A DNA stretch of 64,000 nucleotides from positions 124,001 to 188,000 of the forward strand of contig CAXXWD010000009.1 in the NCBI GenBank assembly GCA_963667595.2. The letters run 5' to 3'. Source of the DNA: JAHJQZ01 sp963667595. Its GTDB lineage: Bacteria; Pseudomonadota; Alphaproteobacteria; Rhizobiales; Devosiaceae. Positions 33,995 through 43,499 of this stretch are shown piece after piece. A program made the position numbers and the translations under genes. Under the pieces are notes generated by a model that had not been told where the DNA came from, made no database searches, and was given only the letters and a program-made list of their open reading frames with translations. Position 1 is the stretch's first letter. Each line of letters opens with the position of its first letter.

Positions 33995-35038
33995 ATGTTC
34001 CGTAAGAAGTTCGTGTTTCTCACCACCGGCCTTGCGCTCGTCGCGCTGCCCTGTTCGGTCCTTGCTGCCGACTACCCGGGCGATGATTATCCAACCGATC
34101 TGCGTGGCTCCTACGACTGGACCAATTCCCAGGATGGCGAAAGTCCCGTCGGCTTCGAGTTCGGATTGCGTTACGTTTATTCAAAGGGCGAACGCAGTTT
34201 TTCGATCGGTAACACCAAGGAAACGAGCCACGACACCACCCACATTCTCGAGGGTGATCTCAGGATCGACGACTACACCACCTCTTCGTTCCTAAGGGGC
34301 ACGGTCGGGCACTCGGTCGCCATCTCCGGCGACTATGGTGGCGACTGGGGAAACGGCACGATCGTTGACGGGACCGTCGGCTATTTTACCACGGATTTCG
34401 GTCAATACTGGATCGGCGATCCGCGCGACGGGTTCGGTGTCGGCGGCTTCATCGGCTACCAGTATCTTTACGACAATCCGGATATCGGCCGGTCAAACTT
34501 CACCACGGCTCGTTCGGCCAACGATATCACCTGGAACCCCGCCAACACCGACTGGACGGTGCCCTATGACAGCAAGCCCAACGCGTTGAACATGCATATG
34601 CTGCGCCTCGGCGCCAGCGGGCGGGCCGAACTCAACGACATGTTCGACATCTCTCTGGATGTCGCCGCCATTCCCTATACGTCCATCACCGGCACGATGG
34701 GAGCCTATGGTATCGCCACGACCGGAACGAACCCGACCTACATCCAGGCCTCGCCGGAAGAAGTGAACGGTTGGGGGTATGGCGGCGCTGCCGATCTCGC
34801 GGTGGGATTTCATCCGTTCGAGAACATGGTCATCCGTCTCGGCGGTCGCGCGCAATATCTGGAAGGCACCTATGACGCCACGCATGCGGTCGCCTCGATC
34901 ACCGACCAGACCAATCTCGATGGCGACGCCGTTTACGAAAACTCCCCGAACTTTGCCGAACAGTACTACGTCACCACGGACAACCCCTTCTCGATGTGGC
35001 GCGTCAGCGGCTTTTTGGAACTGGGCGGCAAGTTCTAG
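33995..35038 (+). CDS. outer-membrane beta-barrel protein
   Basis: A 347-residue exported protein. A signal peptide (MFRKKFVFLTTGLALVALPC, ending near SVLA-A) precedes alternating strands rich in aromatic and glycine residues (VGFEFGLRYVYSKGERSF, GVGGFIGYQYLYDN, MVIRLGGRAQYLEGTY), ending in FLELGGKF with the C-terminal phenylalanine typical of barrels inserted by BamA. It resembles the omp25/omptin-like porin-type proteins of alphaproteobacteria, but the exact family is not recognised. GGAAGGG precedes ATG 33995. It stands alone. Confidence 0.75.
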   Translation: MFRKKFVFLTTGLALVALPCSVLAADYPGDDYPTDLRGSYDWTNSQDGESPVGFEFGLRYVYSKGERSFSIGNTKETSHDTTHILEGDLRIDDYTTSSFLRGTVGHSVAISGDYGGDWGNGTIVDGTVGYFTTDFGQYWIGDPRDGFGVGGFIGYQYLYDNPDIGRSNFTTARSANDITWNPANTDWTVPYDSKPNALNMHMLRLGASGRAELNDMFDISLDVAAIPYTSITGTMGAYGIATTGTNPTYIQASPEEVNGWGYGGAADLAVGFHPFENMVIRLGGRAQYLEGTYDATHAVASITDQTNLDGDAVYENSPNFAEQYYVTTDNPFSMWRVSGFLELGGKF

Positions 35039-35125
35039 GTTTCAGGTGTTGCGCCTCATGCTTGCTCCTCCGTCTCGGGAAGGGTAAGTCTCGGCTGCTT
35101 GTTCACATCAGCTTGCAGGACTTCC

Positions 35126-36793
35126 GTGACAGATCGGCTTCGTATCGCCCTGGCGCAACTCAACCCAACGGTCGGCGCCATCTCGGCCAATCTCGAACTG
35201 GCGCGCGCCGCGCTTGCCAATGCCGAGAAAGCCGAGGCCGACATCCTCATGCTGACGGAACTGTTCCTGACCGGGTATTTCCCGGAGGACCTTCTGTTCA
35301 AGCCTCAATTCGTTGCCGACGCCATGGCGGCCGCCCGCGATCTGGCGCGCGACACGCGGGGGCTTGGCGTTGCCGTCCTGCTTCCGAGCGTCTGGGTTCA
35401 TCACGGCGATCTCGTCAATGCCGTGCTTTTGCTGCGTAATGGCGAAATCATCGATTATCGCATCAAGCACGACCTGCCCAATAACGACGTCTTCTTTGAA
35501 AAGCGCTATTTCAAGCCCGGTCCGCTGCCGATGCCGATCGAGATCGATGGCGTCAGGGTCGGCGTGCCGATTTGTGAAGACGTATGGTGGCCCGAAGTGC
35601 CCGGTGCGCTGGCCGAACGGGGGGCGGAAATCCTACTCTGCCCCAATGGCTCGCCCTATTGGCGCAATAAACACTACCAGCGCCGCGATCTGTTGCGGGC
35701 GCGCATCGCCGAAACCGGCCTGCCGATCATCTATCTCAATCAGGTCGGCGGCCAGGACGAACTGGTCTATGACGGCGCCAGTTTCGGCATGGACGCCAAC
35801 GCCGAACTGGTGTTCGAGGGCGAAAGCTTCAAGCCCGATTTCATCGTCACGGACTGGGCGCGCAGCGATACCGGCTGGATCTGCACGACCGGCAAGAAGG
35901 TCGATCTCGTCTCGATCAACGAAGCGCCGTGGCGCGCCTGCATGCTCGGGCTTCGCGACTACGTCAAAAAGAACGGTTTTGAAAAAGTCGTGCTCGGCCT
36001 CAGCGGCGGTATCGATTCCGCCGTCGTCGCGGCCATCGCCGTCGATGCGTTGGGGCCGGAAAACGTCCATTGCGTCATGCTGCCCTACCGCTACACCTCC
36101 GAGGCGAGCCTTCGGGACGCCAAGGACTGCGCCACGCGCCTGGGCGTACGCTACGACATCGTGCCGATCGGCGCGCCGGTCGATGCGTTGATCGAAAATC
36201 TCAAGCCGGTCTTCGGCGATAGGCCCGCCGACATCACCGAGGAAAACCTGCAATCGCGCATGCGCGGCACCGTGTTGATGGCGGTTTCCAACAAGCTCGG
36301 CTCCATGCTTTTGACCACCGGCAACAAATCGGAAATGGCGGTCGGCTACGCCACCATCTATGGCGATATGAACGGCGGCTTCAATCCGATCAAGGACTTG
36401 CTGAAAATGCAGGTCTATCACCTTGCCACCTGGCGCAACGCGCATATGCCCGACGATTGTCTCGGGCCCAAGGGCGAGGTGATCCCGACCGCGATCATCG
36501 ACAAGGCGCCTTCGGCGGAATTGAGGGAAAACCAGACCGATCAGGATTCGCTGCCGCCCTATCCGATCCTCGACAAACTGCTCGAGGGGCTGATCGAGGA
36601 AGAGCTGTCGGTCGCCGACATGGTCAAGAGGGGGTTCGAGCGCGATCTCGTAAAGCGCATCGAAAAGCTGATCTACATCGCCGAATACAAGCGCCGCCAG
36701 GCCGCGCCCGGCGTCAAGCTGACGCCCAAGGCCTTCGGGTTGGGACGCAAGTATCCGATCACCAACGGCTATCGCGACGGGACGGGCAAATGA
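35126..36793 (+). CDS. nadE: glutamine-dependent NAD+ synthase
   Basis: A 555-residue two-domain enzyme that amidates deamido-NAD to NAD. The N-terminal nitrilase-like glutaminase (about 1-250) has the triad in LTELFLTGYFPEDL, KHDLPNNDVFFEKRYF and GVPICEDVWWPE. The C-terminal synthetase has the PP-loop LGLSGGIDSAVVAAI near 290 and TTGNKSEMAVGYATIYGDMN. The start is a GTG at 35126 with AGGA six bases upstream. Its stop overlaps the gltX start (ATGA), so the two are coupled. Confidence 0.95.
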   Translation: MTDRLRIALAQLNPTVGAISANLELARAALANAEKAEADILMLTELFLTGYFPEDLLFKPQFVADAMAAARDLARDTRGLGVAVLLPSVWVHHGDLVNAVLLLRNGEIIDYRIKHDLPNNDVFFEKRYFKPGPLPMPIEIDGVRVGVPICEDVWWPEVPGALAERGAEILLCPNGSPYWRNKHYQRRDLLRARIAETGLPIIYLNQVGGQDELVYDGASFGMDANAELVFEGESFKPDFIVTDWARSDTGWICTTGKKVDLVSINEAPWRACMLGLRDYVKKNGFEKVVLGLSGGIDSAVVAAIAVDALGPENVHCVMLPYRYTSEASLRDAKDCATRLGVRYDIVPIGAPVDALIENLKPVFGDRPADITEENLQSRMRGTVLMAVSNKLGSMLLTTGNKSEMAVGYATIYGDMNGGFNPIKDLLKMQVYHLATWRNAHMPDDCLGPKGEVIPTAIIDKAPSAELRENQTDQDSLPPYPILDKLLEGLIEEELSVADMVKRGFERDLVKRIEKLIYIAEYKRRQAAPGVKLTPKAFGLGRKYPITNGYRDGTGK

Positions 36794-38136
36794 CGCGCGT
36801 TCGCTTTGCACCTTCGCCGACCGGGCGTATCCATCTCGGCAACGCCCGTCCGGCTCTGATCAACTGGCTTTTCGCGCTCAGGACCGGCGGCACCTACATC
36901 TTGAGGTTCGACGATACCGACCTCGTCCGCTCGACCCGCGCCTTCGCCGACGGGATCGAGACCGATCTCGATTGGCTCGGCATCACACCGCACATCACGA
37001 CCCGCCAGTCCGAACGCACCGCCATCCACGACGCGGCGCGCGACAGGCTGATCGCCGACGGGCGGCTCTATCGCTGTTACGAGACGCCGGACGAGCTGGA
37101 ACGCAAGCGCCGTCGTGCCTTGGCGCTCAAGAAACCGCCCATCTACGACCGTACTGGCCTCATGCTGACCGATGCCGACCGCGCGCGCCTCGAGGCGGAG
37201 GGCCGCCGTCCGCACTGGCGGTTCAAGCTCGACGGCCGGCCGGTAACCTTCACCGATCTGATCAAGGGCGAACAGACGGTCAATACCGCCTCGCTCTCCG
37301 ATCCGGTGCTGATCCGCGAGGACGGGTCCTATCTTTATACGCTGCCCTCGATCGCCGACGATATCGATCTCGAGATTACCCATGTCATTCGCGGCGAGGA
37401 TCACGTCTCCAATACCGGTGTTCAAATCGAACTCATCGAGGCGCTGGGGGCCAGGCCGCCCATTTTCGCCCATCACAATTTCCTGACCGACGAGCATGGC
37501 GAGGGCTTTTCCAAGCGTCTCGGCTCGCTGTCGATTTCCGACCTGCGCGACGCGGGCTACGAACCGTTGGCTGTCGCTATTACCGCCGTCCTGACCGGCA
37601 CCAGCCTTGCCATCGCACCCTATCCCTCGCTCGCGGCGATTGCCGAAGCCTTCGATTTTTCGATGATTTCGCATGGCGCTGCCCGTTTCTCGCCATCCGA
37701 ACTCGATGCGCTCAATGCCCGCATGCTGCACACCATGGCGTACGAGACGGCGGCGCCGCGTCTTGAAAAACTCGGACTGGCCGACCCGTCCCTCTGGGAG
37801 GCGCTACGCGAGAACCTCACGAAATTCGACGACATCGTGGACTGGGCGCGGCTTGTGACCGGACCTGTTGAGCCCGTCATCGCCGACGAGGATGTGGACT
37901 TCCTCGTAACCGCCGCCGGGCTTTTGCCCGAAGAACCCTGGAACGATCAGACCTGGAAGGACTGGACGAGCGCGCTCAAGTCGGCGACCGGGCGCAAGGG
38001 GCGGGCCCTGTTTCATCCGTTGAGGCTGGCGCTGACCGGCCGTGAGGATGGACCCGAACTCAGGATCCTGATGCCCTTGTTTGGGCGTAGGGTGTGTCAG
38101 GACCGACTAGCCGGACAATCCGGTCGCCGAACCTGA
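36790..38136 (+). CDS. gltX: glutamyl-tRNA synthetase (second, short type)
   Basis: A 448-residue class I synthetase. RFAPSPTGRIHLGNARPALI near 4-23 carries the HIGH-type motif and GEGFSKRLGSLSISDLR near 236 the KMSKS-type motif. The C-terminal anticodon-binding part is shorter than in E. coli, as in the second GluRS of many alphaproteobacteria. It may charge tRNA-Glu or misacylate tRNA-Gln, which sequence alone does not decide. The ATGA overlap with nadE shows coupling. Its last 77 bases overlap the DUF2865 gene on the other strand. Confidence 0.93.
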   Translation: MTRVRFAPSPTGRIHLGNARPALINWLFALRTGGTYILRFDDTDLVRSTRAFADGIETDLDWLGITPHITTRQSERTAIHDAARDRLIADGRLYRCYETPDELERKRRRALALKKPPIYDRTGLMLTDADRARLEAEGRRPHWRFKLDGRPVTFTDLIKGEQTVNTASLSDPVLIREDGSYLYTLPSIADDIDLEITHVIRGEDHVSNTGVQIELIEALGARPPIFAHHNFLTDEHGEGFSKRLGSLSISDLRDAGYEPLAVAITAVLTGTSLAIAPYPSLAAIAEAFDFSMISHGAARFSPSELDALNARMLHTMAYETAAPRLEKLGLADPSLWEALRENLTKFDDIVDWARLVTGPVEPVIADEDVDFLVTAAGLLPEEPWNDQTWKDWTSALKSATGRKGRALFHPLRLALTGREDGPELRILMPLFGRRVCQDRLAGQSGRRT

Positions 38137-39172
38137 TCAGCCTCAGTTCGCGCGCCGTTGCGGCGGTGACGACCGGGGCGATGGCGGGCACGCTCTTGTC
38201 CTCCTCTCCCGGCCGCAGCGGACGCGGTCGGGGCAGGGGAACGTGGACGGCGGCAACCGTGCTCATGCCGGCCTGTCGGCGCGGGTCGCGTAAGGGGAGC
38301 GGAAAGCTCAGGTCCTCGAATGCAACGGTTGGCCGGCTCGACGCGCTGGCGTCGGGTCCCGCGATCTGGATGGTGCCGTAGCTGACCGGCGCCTTGCAGG
38401 TGCAGCTTGCATCATATTCCTCGCGATAGCGAAACGCGGTTTCCATTGCCGTATAGGGCACGCCGTTGAGATTGATCATATCCTCCGGGTTTTCGCCCGG
38501 ATTGTGGTAGTAGTAGAGTTCGACATCGGAGCCCGGACACTGGCTCGAACAGGCCGCGGCGTCGTCGCCAAGGAATTCGGCCACGGTCGAAAAGCTGATC
38601 GGCCAGTAATAGCCGTCGCAGGAGCGCACACACACGGTTCTGAGGGTCGAACCATTGGGGTTGTAGCCGTAATCCTCGACTACACGCTGACCGCCGCCGA
38701 AAAGCTGTTCGAACAATTGCGCGAACGGGCTCTTGGGCTTGGTTTCCGTCACGACGGTGGCGCTGGACCCGAGATTGCAGCCGAAACGAGCGATCTGCTG
38801 CAGGGCGATTTCGCGCTGCTGCGACACAGCCTGGCCGGTCTCGATCTGGGCGGCGAGCTTGCTATATTCCTCGCGGCCCTTGACGATTACCCGCGCCACC
38901 TTCATGCAGTCGCTGGAAAGCTTCTTGCCCTGGTTCAAAATGGCCTGGCAACCACCTCTGACGAACAGGCTCTCCGCATCCCGAATACGGGTGGTGAGAT
39001 CCCGCGCCCGGTCCTGATTTTCCCTGAGAGTCCGAAAGTCCCTGTTCTTGCTGAGCGTGGTCAACGTGGTGTTCAACTGGGCGCAGCTTGCCGATTGTGC
39101 GTTGCCCGTTTGCGGAAATGCGAAAACGAGCAGCACCGAAATCAGGGCAGCGGAGAACACAACGGTCTTCAA
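38060..39172 (-). CDS. DUF2865 secreted protein
   Basis: A 370-residue exported protein. A signal peptide (VVFSAALISVLLVFAFPQTG, ending near NAQ) leads into a helical region and the DUF2865 domain, marked by RTVCVRSCDGYYWPISFS near 185-202 and CSSQCPGSDVELYYYHNPGE near 212. Cysteines are paired and suggest disulfides. The C-terminal 120 residues are proline-rich and of low conservation. Function is unknown. The gene runs 77 bases into the 3' end of gltX on the opposite strand. Confidence 0.85.
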   Translation of the reverse strand: MKTVVFSAALISVLLVFAFPQTGNAQSASCAQLNTTLTTLSKNRDFRTLRENQDRARDLTTRIRDAESLFVRGGCQAILNQGKKLSSDCMKVARVIVKGREEYSKLAAQIETGQAVSQQREIALQQIARFGCNLGSSATVVTETKPKSPFAQLFEQLFGGGQRVVEDYGYNPNGSTLRTVCVRSCDGYYWPISFSTVAEFLGDDAAACSSQCPGSDVELYYYHNPGENPEDMINLNGVPYTAMETAFRYREEYDASCTCKAPVSYGTIQIAGPDASASSRPTVAFEDLSFPLPLRDPRRQAGMSTVAAVHVPLPRPRPLRPGEEDKSVPAIAPVVTAATARELRLIRFGDRIVRLVGPDTPYAQTRASGS

Positions 39173-39317
39173 TCGGGCTCCTCGGCAACCGGTTGCGTTG
39201 AGGGCAAGCTCGGCTTTGGCAACGATGCGTGTTGCGCCATAATGTGCAACAACACGCTAACATTATGACGGATTCGTCCCCAGGTAGACTATCGGTTGAA
39301 GAGTTGGAAGTGAAACG

Positions 39318-40331
39318 ATGAAACTGGCGAGCTTGGACAACAAACGTCCCGATGGGCGACTGGTGGTCGTTTCGACCGACCTCAAGACCTGTGTGTCGGC
39401 CGGGCGGATCGCGCCGACCCTGCAGGCCGCGCTCGATACATGGTCGATGGCGGCGCCGCAACTGAGCCTGCTTGCCCGCCAGCTCGCCAGGGGCGAAGTC
39501 GCCGGCGAGCCCTTCGATCCGGAAAAGGCGCTGGCGCCGCTGCCGCGCGCCTTTCAGTGGATCGACTGCGCCGCCTATCTCGGCCATCTCGAACGCATCC
39601 GCTCGCTCAAGGGCGGCAAGGAGGTCGAACCGCTTGCCGAACGTCCGCTGATGTACCAGGGCAGTTCCGACACGCTCAGCGCCGGGCATCAGCCCATTCG
39701 CGCGCCCAGTGCCGAACTGGCCATCGATTTCGAGACCGAGATCGCGGCCATTCTCGGGCCGGTGCCGATGCGTCCCAACCGGCAGCAGGCCGCCGCGTCC
39801 ATCCGTCTTCTGGCTCTTTGCAACGACGTCACCTTCCGCCGACTGGTCCACGACGATCTCGACAAGGGATTCGGCTTTTTCCACTCCAAGCCGGTGACGA
39901 GCTTTGCCCCTGTCGTGGTGACACCGGACGAACTGGGCAATGACTGGCGGTCGGAACGCGCCCATATCCGCGTTCGCGTCGATCTCAACGCTCATGTGTT
40001 CGGCGATCTCGATGCCGGCGCCGATATGGATTTCACCTTCACCGATCTGATCGTGGAAGCCGCCAGAACGCGTTCGCTTGGTTGCGGCACCCTTCTCGGG
40101 GCGGGAACCATCGCCAACCGTCACGGAGAAAACGGCCGGAACGGCACCAAAAAGACCAGCGGCTACGGTTGCATCGCCGAAGCGCGCACGCTCGAGAAGG
40201 CCGCGGGAGGCAAGGTCGAAACGTCGTTTCTCGTGCCGGGCGACACCGTCCGCATGGAAGCCTTCGACGCCAATGGCCGTTCGATTTTCGGCGCCATCGA
40301 CCAGGGCGTCGAGATCGTTCCCGTCGGCTGA
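39318..40331 (+). CDS. fumarylacetoacetate hydrolase family protein
   Basis: A 337-residue FAH-superfamily enzyme. The metal-site pattern is visible as DFETEIAAILGP near 137-148 and, later, FHSKPVTSFAPVV and LGCGTLLGAGTIANRHGENG. This is the two-domain type found in tyrosine degradation and related C-C bond hydrolases; substrates could be fumarylacetoacetate or a similar diketoacid. No homogentisate genes are adjacent, so the specific name is left open. It is divergent from DUF2865. Confidence 0.88.
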   Translation: MKLASLDNKRPDGRLVVVSTDLKTCVSAGRIAPTLQAALDTWSMAAPQLSLLARQLARGEVAGEPFDPEKALAPLPRAFQWIDCAAYLGHLERIRSLKGGKEVEPLAERPLMYQGSSDTLSAGHQPIRAPSAELAIDFETEIAAILGPVPMRPNRQQAAASIRLLALCNDVTFRRLVHDDLDKGFGFFHSKPVTSFAPVVVTPDELGNDWRSERAHIRVRVDLNAHVFGDLDAGADMDFTFTDLIVEAARTRSLGCGTLLGAGTIANRHGENGRNGTKKTSGYGCIAEARTLEKAAGGKVETSFLVPGDTVRMEAFDANGRSIFGAIDQGVEIVPVG

Positions 40332-40637
40332 CCGATCCCGGTTTGTCCCGGCGTCGCCTGCGACCGATCGCACCAGACCAACAAAGCGCTTGATTTGAGC
40401 GAGAAGGAACGGCATTGTCCGCGCCCATGAAAACCGCTCAACCGATCTGCATTATCGGCTGCATTATTATCCGCTGACTTCTCGGTGGCGGCCCGGTTTT
40501 CTTTGTCCTTCTTGACAGCATGAGTGACCCGAAGCCTGCCACCGGTAGACGGTGGAGCGTTTTCGGGTGAAGTGTGTACCGTTTTCGCCGGTTCGAAAAC
40601 GCGACCACCAGAAAAACAGGCTGTTTGGAATTGCGTC
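40332..40637. other. intergenic region before cysS
   Basis: About 306 bases without a supported gene. It contains a RIME-type repeat (40554-40612) just before cysS and short complementary words around 40430-40480 (ATTATCGGCTGCATTATTATC). I could not fix a promoter. Confidence 0.5.
40554..40612. repeat. RIME/Bru-RS-type repeat, short form
   Basis: GGAGCGTTTTCGGGTGAAGT, then GTGTACCGTTTTCGCCGGTT and CGAAAACGCGACC: the first half of the element seen at 21265 and 28959. The terminal hairpin is missing. Confidence 0.75.
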
Positions 40638-42152
40638 ATGGCACGACAGGAAATTAGGCTCACCAACACGCTCACCCGTCAAAAGGAGGTTCTGACTCCC
40701 TTCGATCCGGCCAATGTGCGCATGTATGTGTGCGGCCCGACGGTCTACGATTTCGCCCATATCGGCAATGCGCGCCCGGTGATCGTGTTCGATGTGTTGT
40801 TCCGGCTGCTTCGTCATGTTTATGGCCCGGATCACGTCACCTATGTGCGCAACATCACCGACGTCGACGACAAGATCAACGCCCGGGCCCTGCGTGATTT
40901 CCCCGATCTGCCGCTCAACGAAGCCATCCGCAAGGTGACCGAGAAAACCGGCGATCAGTTCCACAAGGATGTGGCGGCGCTCGGTTGCCTCACCCCCAGC
41001 GTCGAGCCGCGTGCCACCGAAAACATCGATCAGATGATCGCTCTGATCGGCAAGCTCATCGATCAGGGGCACGCTTATGTGGCCAGGGGCGAGGAGGGGC
41101 TGGAGGTCCTGTTCGACGTCCTCTCCATGCCCGAATATGGCGGGCTGTCCAACCGCAGCCTTGGCGAACAGCAGGCCGGCGCCCGTATCGCGGTCGAAGG
41201 CCACAAGAAAAGCCCCGGCGATTTCGTGTTGTGGAAACAGTCGCGCGACGATCAGCCCGGCTGGGACGCCGTTTTCAATCTGCCAAAGCCGAACCGCAAG
41301 GCGCTCGGGCTTTCGGATGAAACCCTCACCATCCATGGCCGGCCCGGCTGGCATATCGAATGCTCGGCCATGTCCGAACGTTATTTATGGACCGAAATCG
41401 AGGAGCGCCTGTCGGACGGCGCGCTGGCCCATCCGCACCAGTTCGATATCCATGGCGGCGGGCTCGATCTCATCTTCCCGCACCACGAAAACGAAATCGC
41501 CCAGTCCCGTTGCGCCTTCGAGACGCCAAGAATGGCGCAGATCTGGATGCATAACGGTTTTCTACAGGTCGAGGGCCAGAAGATGTCCAAGTCCCTCGGC
41601 AACTTCGTCACCATCCACGAGCTTCTTCAGACCGATAAATTCGGCTCCCGTTCCTGGCCGGGCGAGGTCCTGCGCCTCGCCATGCTGATGACCCATTACC
41701 GCGAGCCCATCGATTTTTCGGTCAAGCGGCTGGAGGAGGCGGAGACCAAATTGCGGGCCTGGCAGCGCGCGGCGGAAAACGCCGAAATGTCGGACCCGTC
41801 CGAAGAGGTCGTGGGAGCGCTCGCCGACGATCTCGGTTTCCAGCGTGCCCAGCCGGCCATCGACGCCCTCGCCAGAAAGGCGAATGCCGGCGATGCCGAA
41901 GCGGCGGAACGCTTGGCCGCAACGCTCGATTTTCTCGGGTTCGGTACAAACAGTCTGTTGGTGCAGATCGACGCGTCCGAAAACGAAGCCGTCGAAGCGG
42001 CTATTGCCGATCGTCTCGCCGCCCTTGCCGCCAAGGATTATCCGAAGGCCGATGCCATCCGGGCGAACCTACTGACAAAAGGCATCCAGCTCATGGACTA
42101 TAAGGATCCCGCAACCGGCGCGCGCCGGACCAAATGGGAGAACAAGAAATGA
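40638..42152 (+). CDS. cysS: cysteinyl-tRNA synthetase
   Basis: A 504-residue class I synthetase. MYVCGPTVYDFAHIGNARPV near 29-48 contains a zinc-binding cysteine and the HIGH motif (HIGN), GWHIECSAMS near 237 and HHENEIAQS hold other zinc ligands, and QKMSKSLGNFV near 314 is the KMSKS motif. A DALR-type helical C-terminus follows. Length is slightly above 460 but common in Hyphomicrobiales. It is the first gene of a coupled operon: its TGA overlaps the VOC gene start (ATGA at 42149). Confidence 0.95.
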   Translation: MARQEIRLTNTLTRQKEVLTPFDPANVRMYVCGPTVYDFAHIGNARPVIVFDVLFRLLRHVYGPDHVTYVRNITDVDDKINARALRDFPDLPLNEAIRKVTEKTGDQFHKDVAALGCLTPSVEPRATENIDQMIALIGKLIDQGHAYVARGEEGLEVLFDVLSMPEYGGLSNRSLGEQQAGARIAVEGHKKSPGDFVLWKQSRDDQPGWDAVFNLPKPNRKALGLSDETLTIHGRPGWHIECSAMSERYLWTEIEERLSDGALAHPHQFDIHGGGLDLIFPHHENEIAQSRCAFETPRMAQIWMHNGFLQVEGQKMSKSLGNFVTIHELLQTDKFGSRSWPGEVLRLAMLMTHYREPIDFSVKRLEEAETKLRAWQRAAENAEMSDPSEEVVGALADDLGFQRAQPAIDALARKANAGDAEAAERLAATLDFLGFGTNSLLVQIDASENEAVEAAIADRLAALAAKDYPKADAIRANLLTKGIQLMDYKDPATGARRTKWENKK

Positions 42153-42538
42153 GCAGTCTCGATCATATCGGCATCACGACCGCAACCTACGACGCCTCCA
42201 GGACCTTTTACGAAAAGGCGCTGGCGACGCTCGGCATTGCCGTGGTCATGCAAACGGACGAACCGAGCTACAAGGGCGCGGGCTTCGGCCGCGACGGAAA
42301 GCCGGATTTCTGGCTGAGTGCGGGAACGGGCGCGACAACACCCCTGCATGTCGCTTTCGCCGCGCGCGACAGCCACGAAGTCGATGCCTTCTACAAAGCC
42401 GCGATGGCGGCCGGTGGACGGGATAATGGCGGGCCAGGGCTCAGGCCGCACTATCACCCGAACTATTATGCCGCCTTCGTTTTCGATCCCGACGGCAACA
42501 ACATCGAGGCCGTCTTTCATGGAGGCGTTTCCCCGTGA
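42149..42538 (+). CDS. VOC superfamily protein
   Basis: A 129-residue single-domain VOC protein with paired beta-alpha-beta-beta-beta modules: LDHIGITTATYDASRTFYEK at the start and YYAAFVFDPDGNNIEAVFHG at the end. Candidate metal ligands are the first histidine (HIGI), a mid-chain histidine (HVAF) and a C-terminal glutamate (NIEAV), as in glyoxalase-type enzymes. The substrate is unknown. It overlaps cysS by four bases and the first GFA gene by four (GTGA), so it is part of the same operon. Confidence 0.88.
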   Translation: MSSLDHIGITTATYDASRTFYEKALATLGIAVVMQTDEPSYKGAGFGRDGKPDFWLSAGTGATTPLHVAFAARDSHEVDAFYKAAMAAGGRDNGGPGLRPHYHPNYYAAFVFDPDGNNIEAVFHGGVSP

Positions 42539-43002
42539 CAGAAACCCTGACTGGCGGGTGCCAGTGCGGCGCCGTGCGTTTCGCCACCAAGCTCGTCGGA
42601 CGCGCTTCGATCTGCCACTGCCGGATGTGCCAGAAGGCGTTCGGCGGTTTTTTTGGCCCGCTGGTCACGTCCCATGACGGGCACTGGACACGCGGCGAGC
42701 CGAAATGGTTCCAGAGTTCGGATCACGTTCGCCGCGGCTTTTGTCCGGAATGCGGGACGCCGCTGGCCTATCAGACCGAGTTCGGCCTCGAACTGGCCAT
42801 CGGCGCCTTCGACGATCCGGAAAAGGTGGCGCCGGTCGTCCAGGTCAATCTCAACGACAAGCTGAGCTTTGTCGATCACCTCGGAAAATTGCCGGTACAG
42901 CAGAACTCGAATGACTGGGCAACCTTCATGGCCGGCATCCATTCCAACCAGCACCCGGATCACGACACCGAAATCTGGCCATCGAAAAAGAACGAGAAAT
43001 GA
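42535..43002 (+). CDS. GFA/CENP-V family zinc protein, copy 1
   Basis: A 155-residue GFA-domain protein. Zinc-binding cysteines lie in GGCQCGAVRF near 6-15, ICHCRMCQKAFGG near 28-40 and GFCPECGTPLAYQ near 70. The family was named for glutathione-dependent formaldehyde-activating enzyme, but a true catalytic role is disputed and most members have no known substrate. The start is a GTG at 42535 overlapping the VOC stop, with GGAGG upstream. The C-terminus ends in HPDHDTEIWP, a motif shared with the three copies downstream. Confidence 0.9.
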   Translation: MTETLTGGCQCGAVRFATKLVGRASICHCRMCQKAFGGFFGPLVTSHDGHWTRGEPKWFQSSDHVRRGFCPECGTPLAYQTEFGLELAIGAFDDPEKVAPVVQVNLNDKLSFVDHLGKLPVQQNSNDWATFMAGIHSNQHPDHDTEIWPSKKNEK

Positions 43003-43499
43003 GTGCGAACGAAACCATGAGCGGCGGGTGTCAGTGCGGCGCGGTGCGCTACCGCGCACACCGCCTCAACGACGACGCCCATATCTGTCATTGCCGCATG
43101 TGCCAGAAGGCGGTCGGCGGCCCGTTCATCTCGCTGGTCAGCGTTGAAAACGACAGTCTTTCGTGGACGCGCGGCGCGGCGACGGAATTCATGAGTTCGG
43201 GCAGAACCGCACGGGGGTTCTGCGCCCGATGCGGTACACCGCTCTACATGCGCGACCTCGACGGCACCAAGGTCTTCTTGACCATCGGCTCTCTCGATGA
43301 GCCCGATCGCGTGCCGCCGAAAAAGCAGATCGGCAACGAATCCCGGCGGACATGGTTCGCCGGGCTTCACGATCTGCCGGGGGCCGACACCACGACTGAA
43401 AACGACTGGCCAGAGGGTGCCGCCGCCATCGCGCGCACCAACCGCCAGCATCCGGATTACGACACCGAAATCTGGCCTCCGGAGGAGGACGAGCAATGA
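42999..43499 (+). CDS. GFA/CENP-V family zinc protein, copy 2
   Basis: A 166-residue GFA protein with GGCQCGAVRYR near 9-19, ICHCRMCQKAVGGPF near 30-44 and GFCARCGTPLYMRD near 73. It starts at an ATG that overlaps the stop of copy 1 by four bases and ends in HPDYDTEIWPPEE. Compared with copy 1 it has an insertion before the C-terminus (FAGLHDLPGADTTTENDWPE), which copy 4 also has in similar form, so copies 2 and 4 may be closest. All zinc ligands are intact. Confidence 0.9.
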   Translation: MSANETMSGGCQCGAVRYRAHRLNDDAHICHCRMCQKAVGGPFISLVSVENDSLSWTRGAATEFMSSGRTARGFCARCGTPLYMRDLDGTKVFLTIGSLDEPDRVPPKKQIGNESRRTWFAGLHDLPGADTTTENDWPEGAAAIARTNRQHPDYDTEIWPPEEDEQ

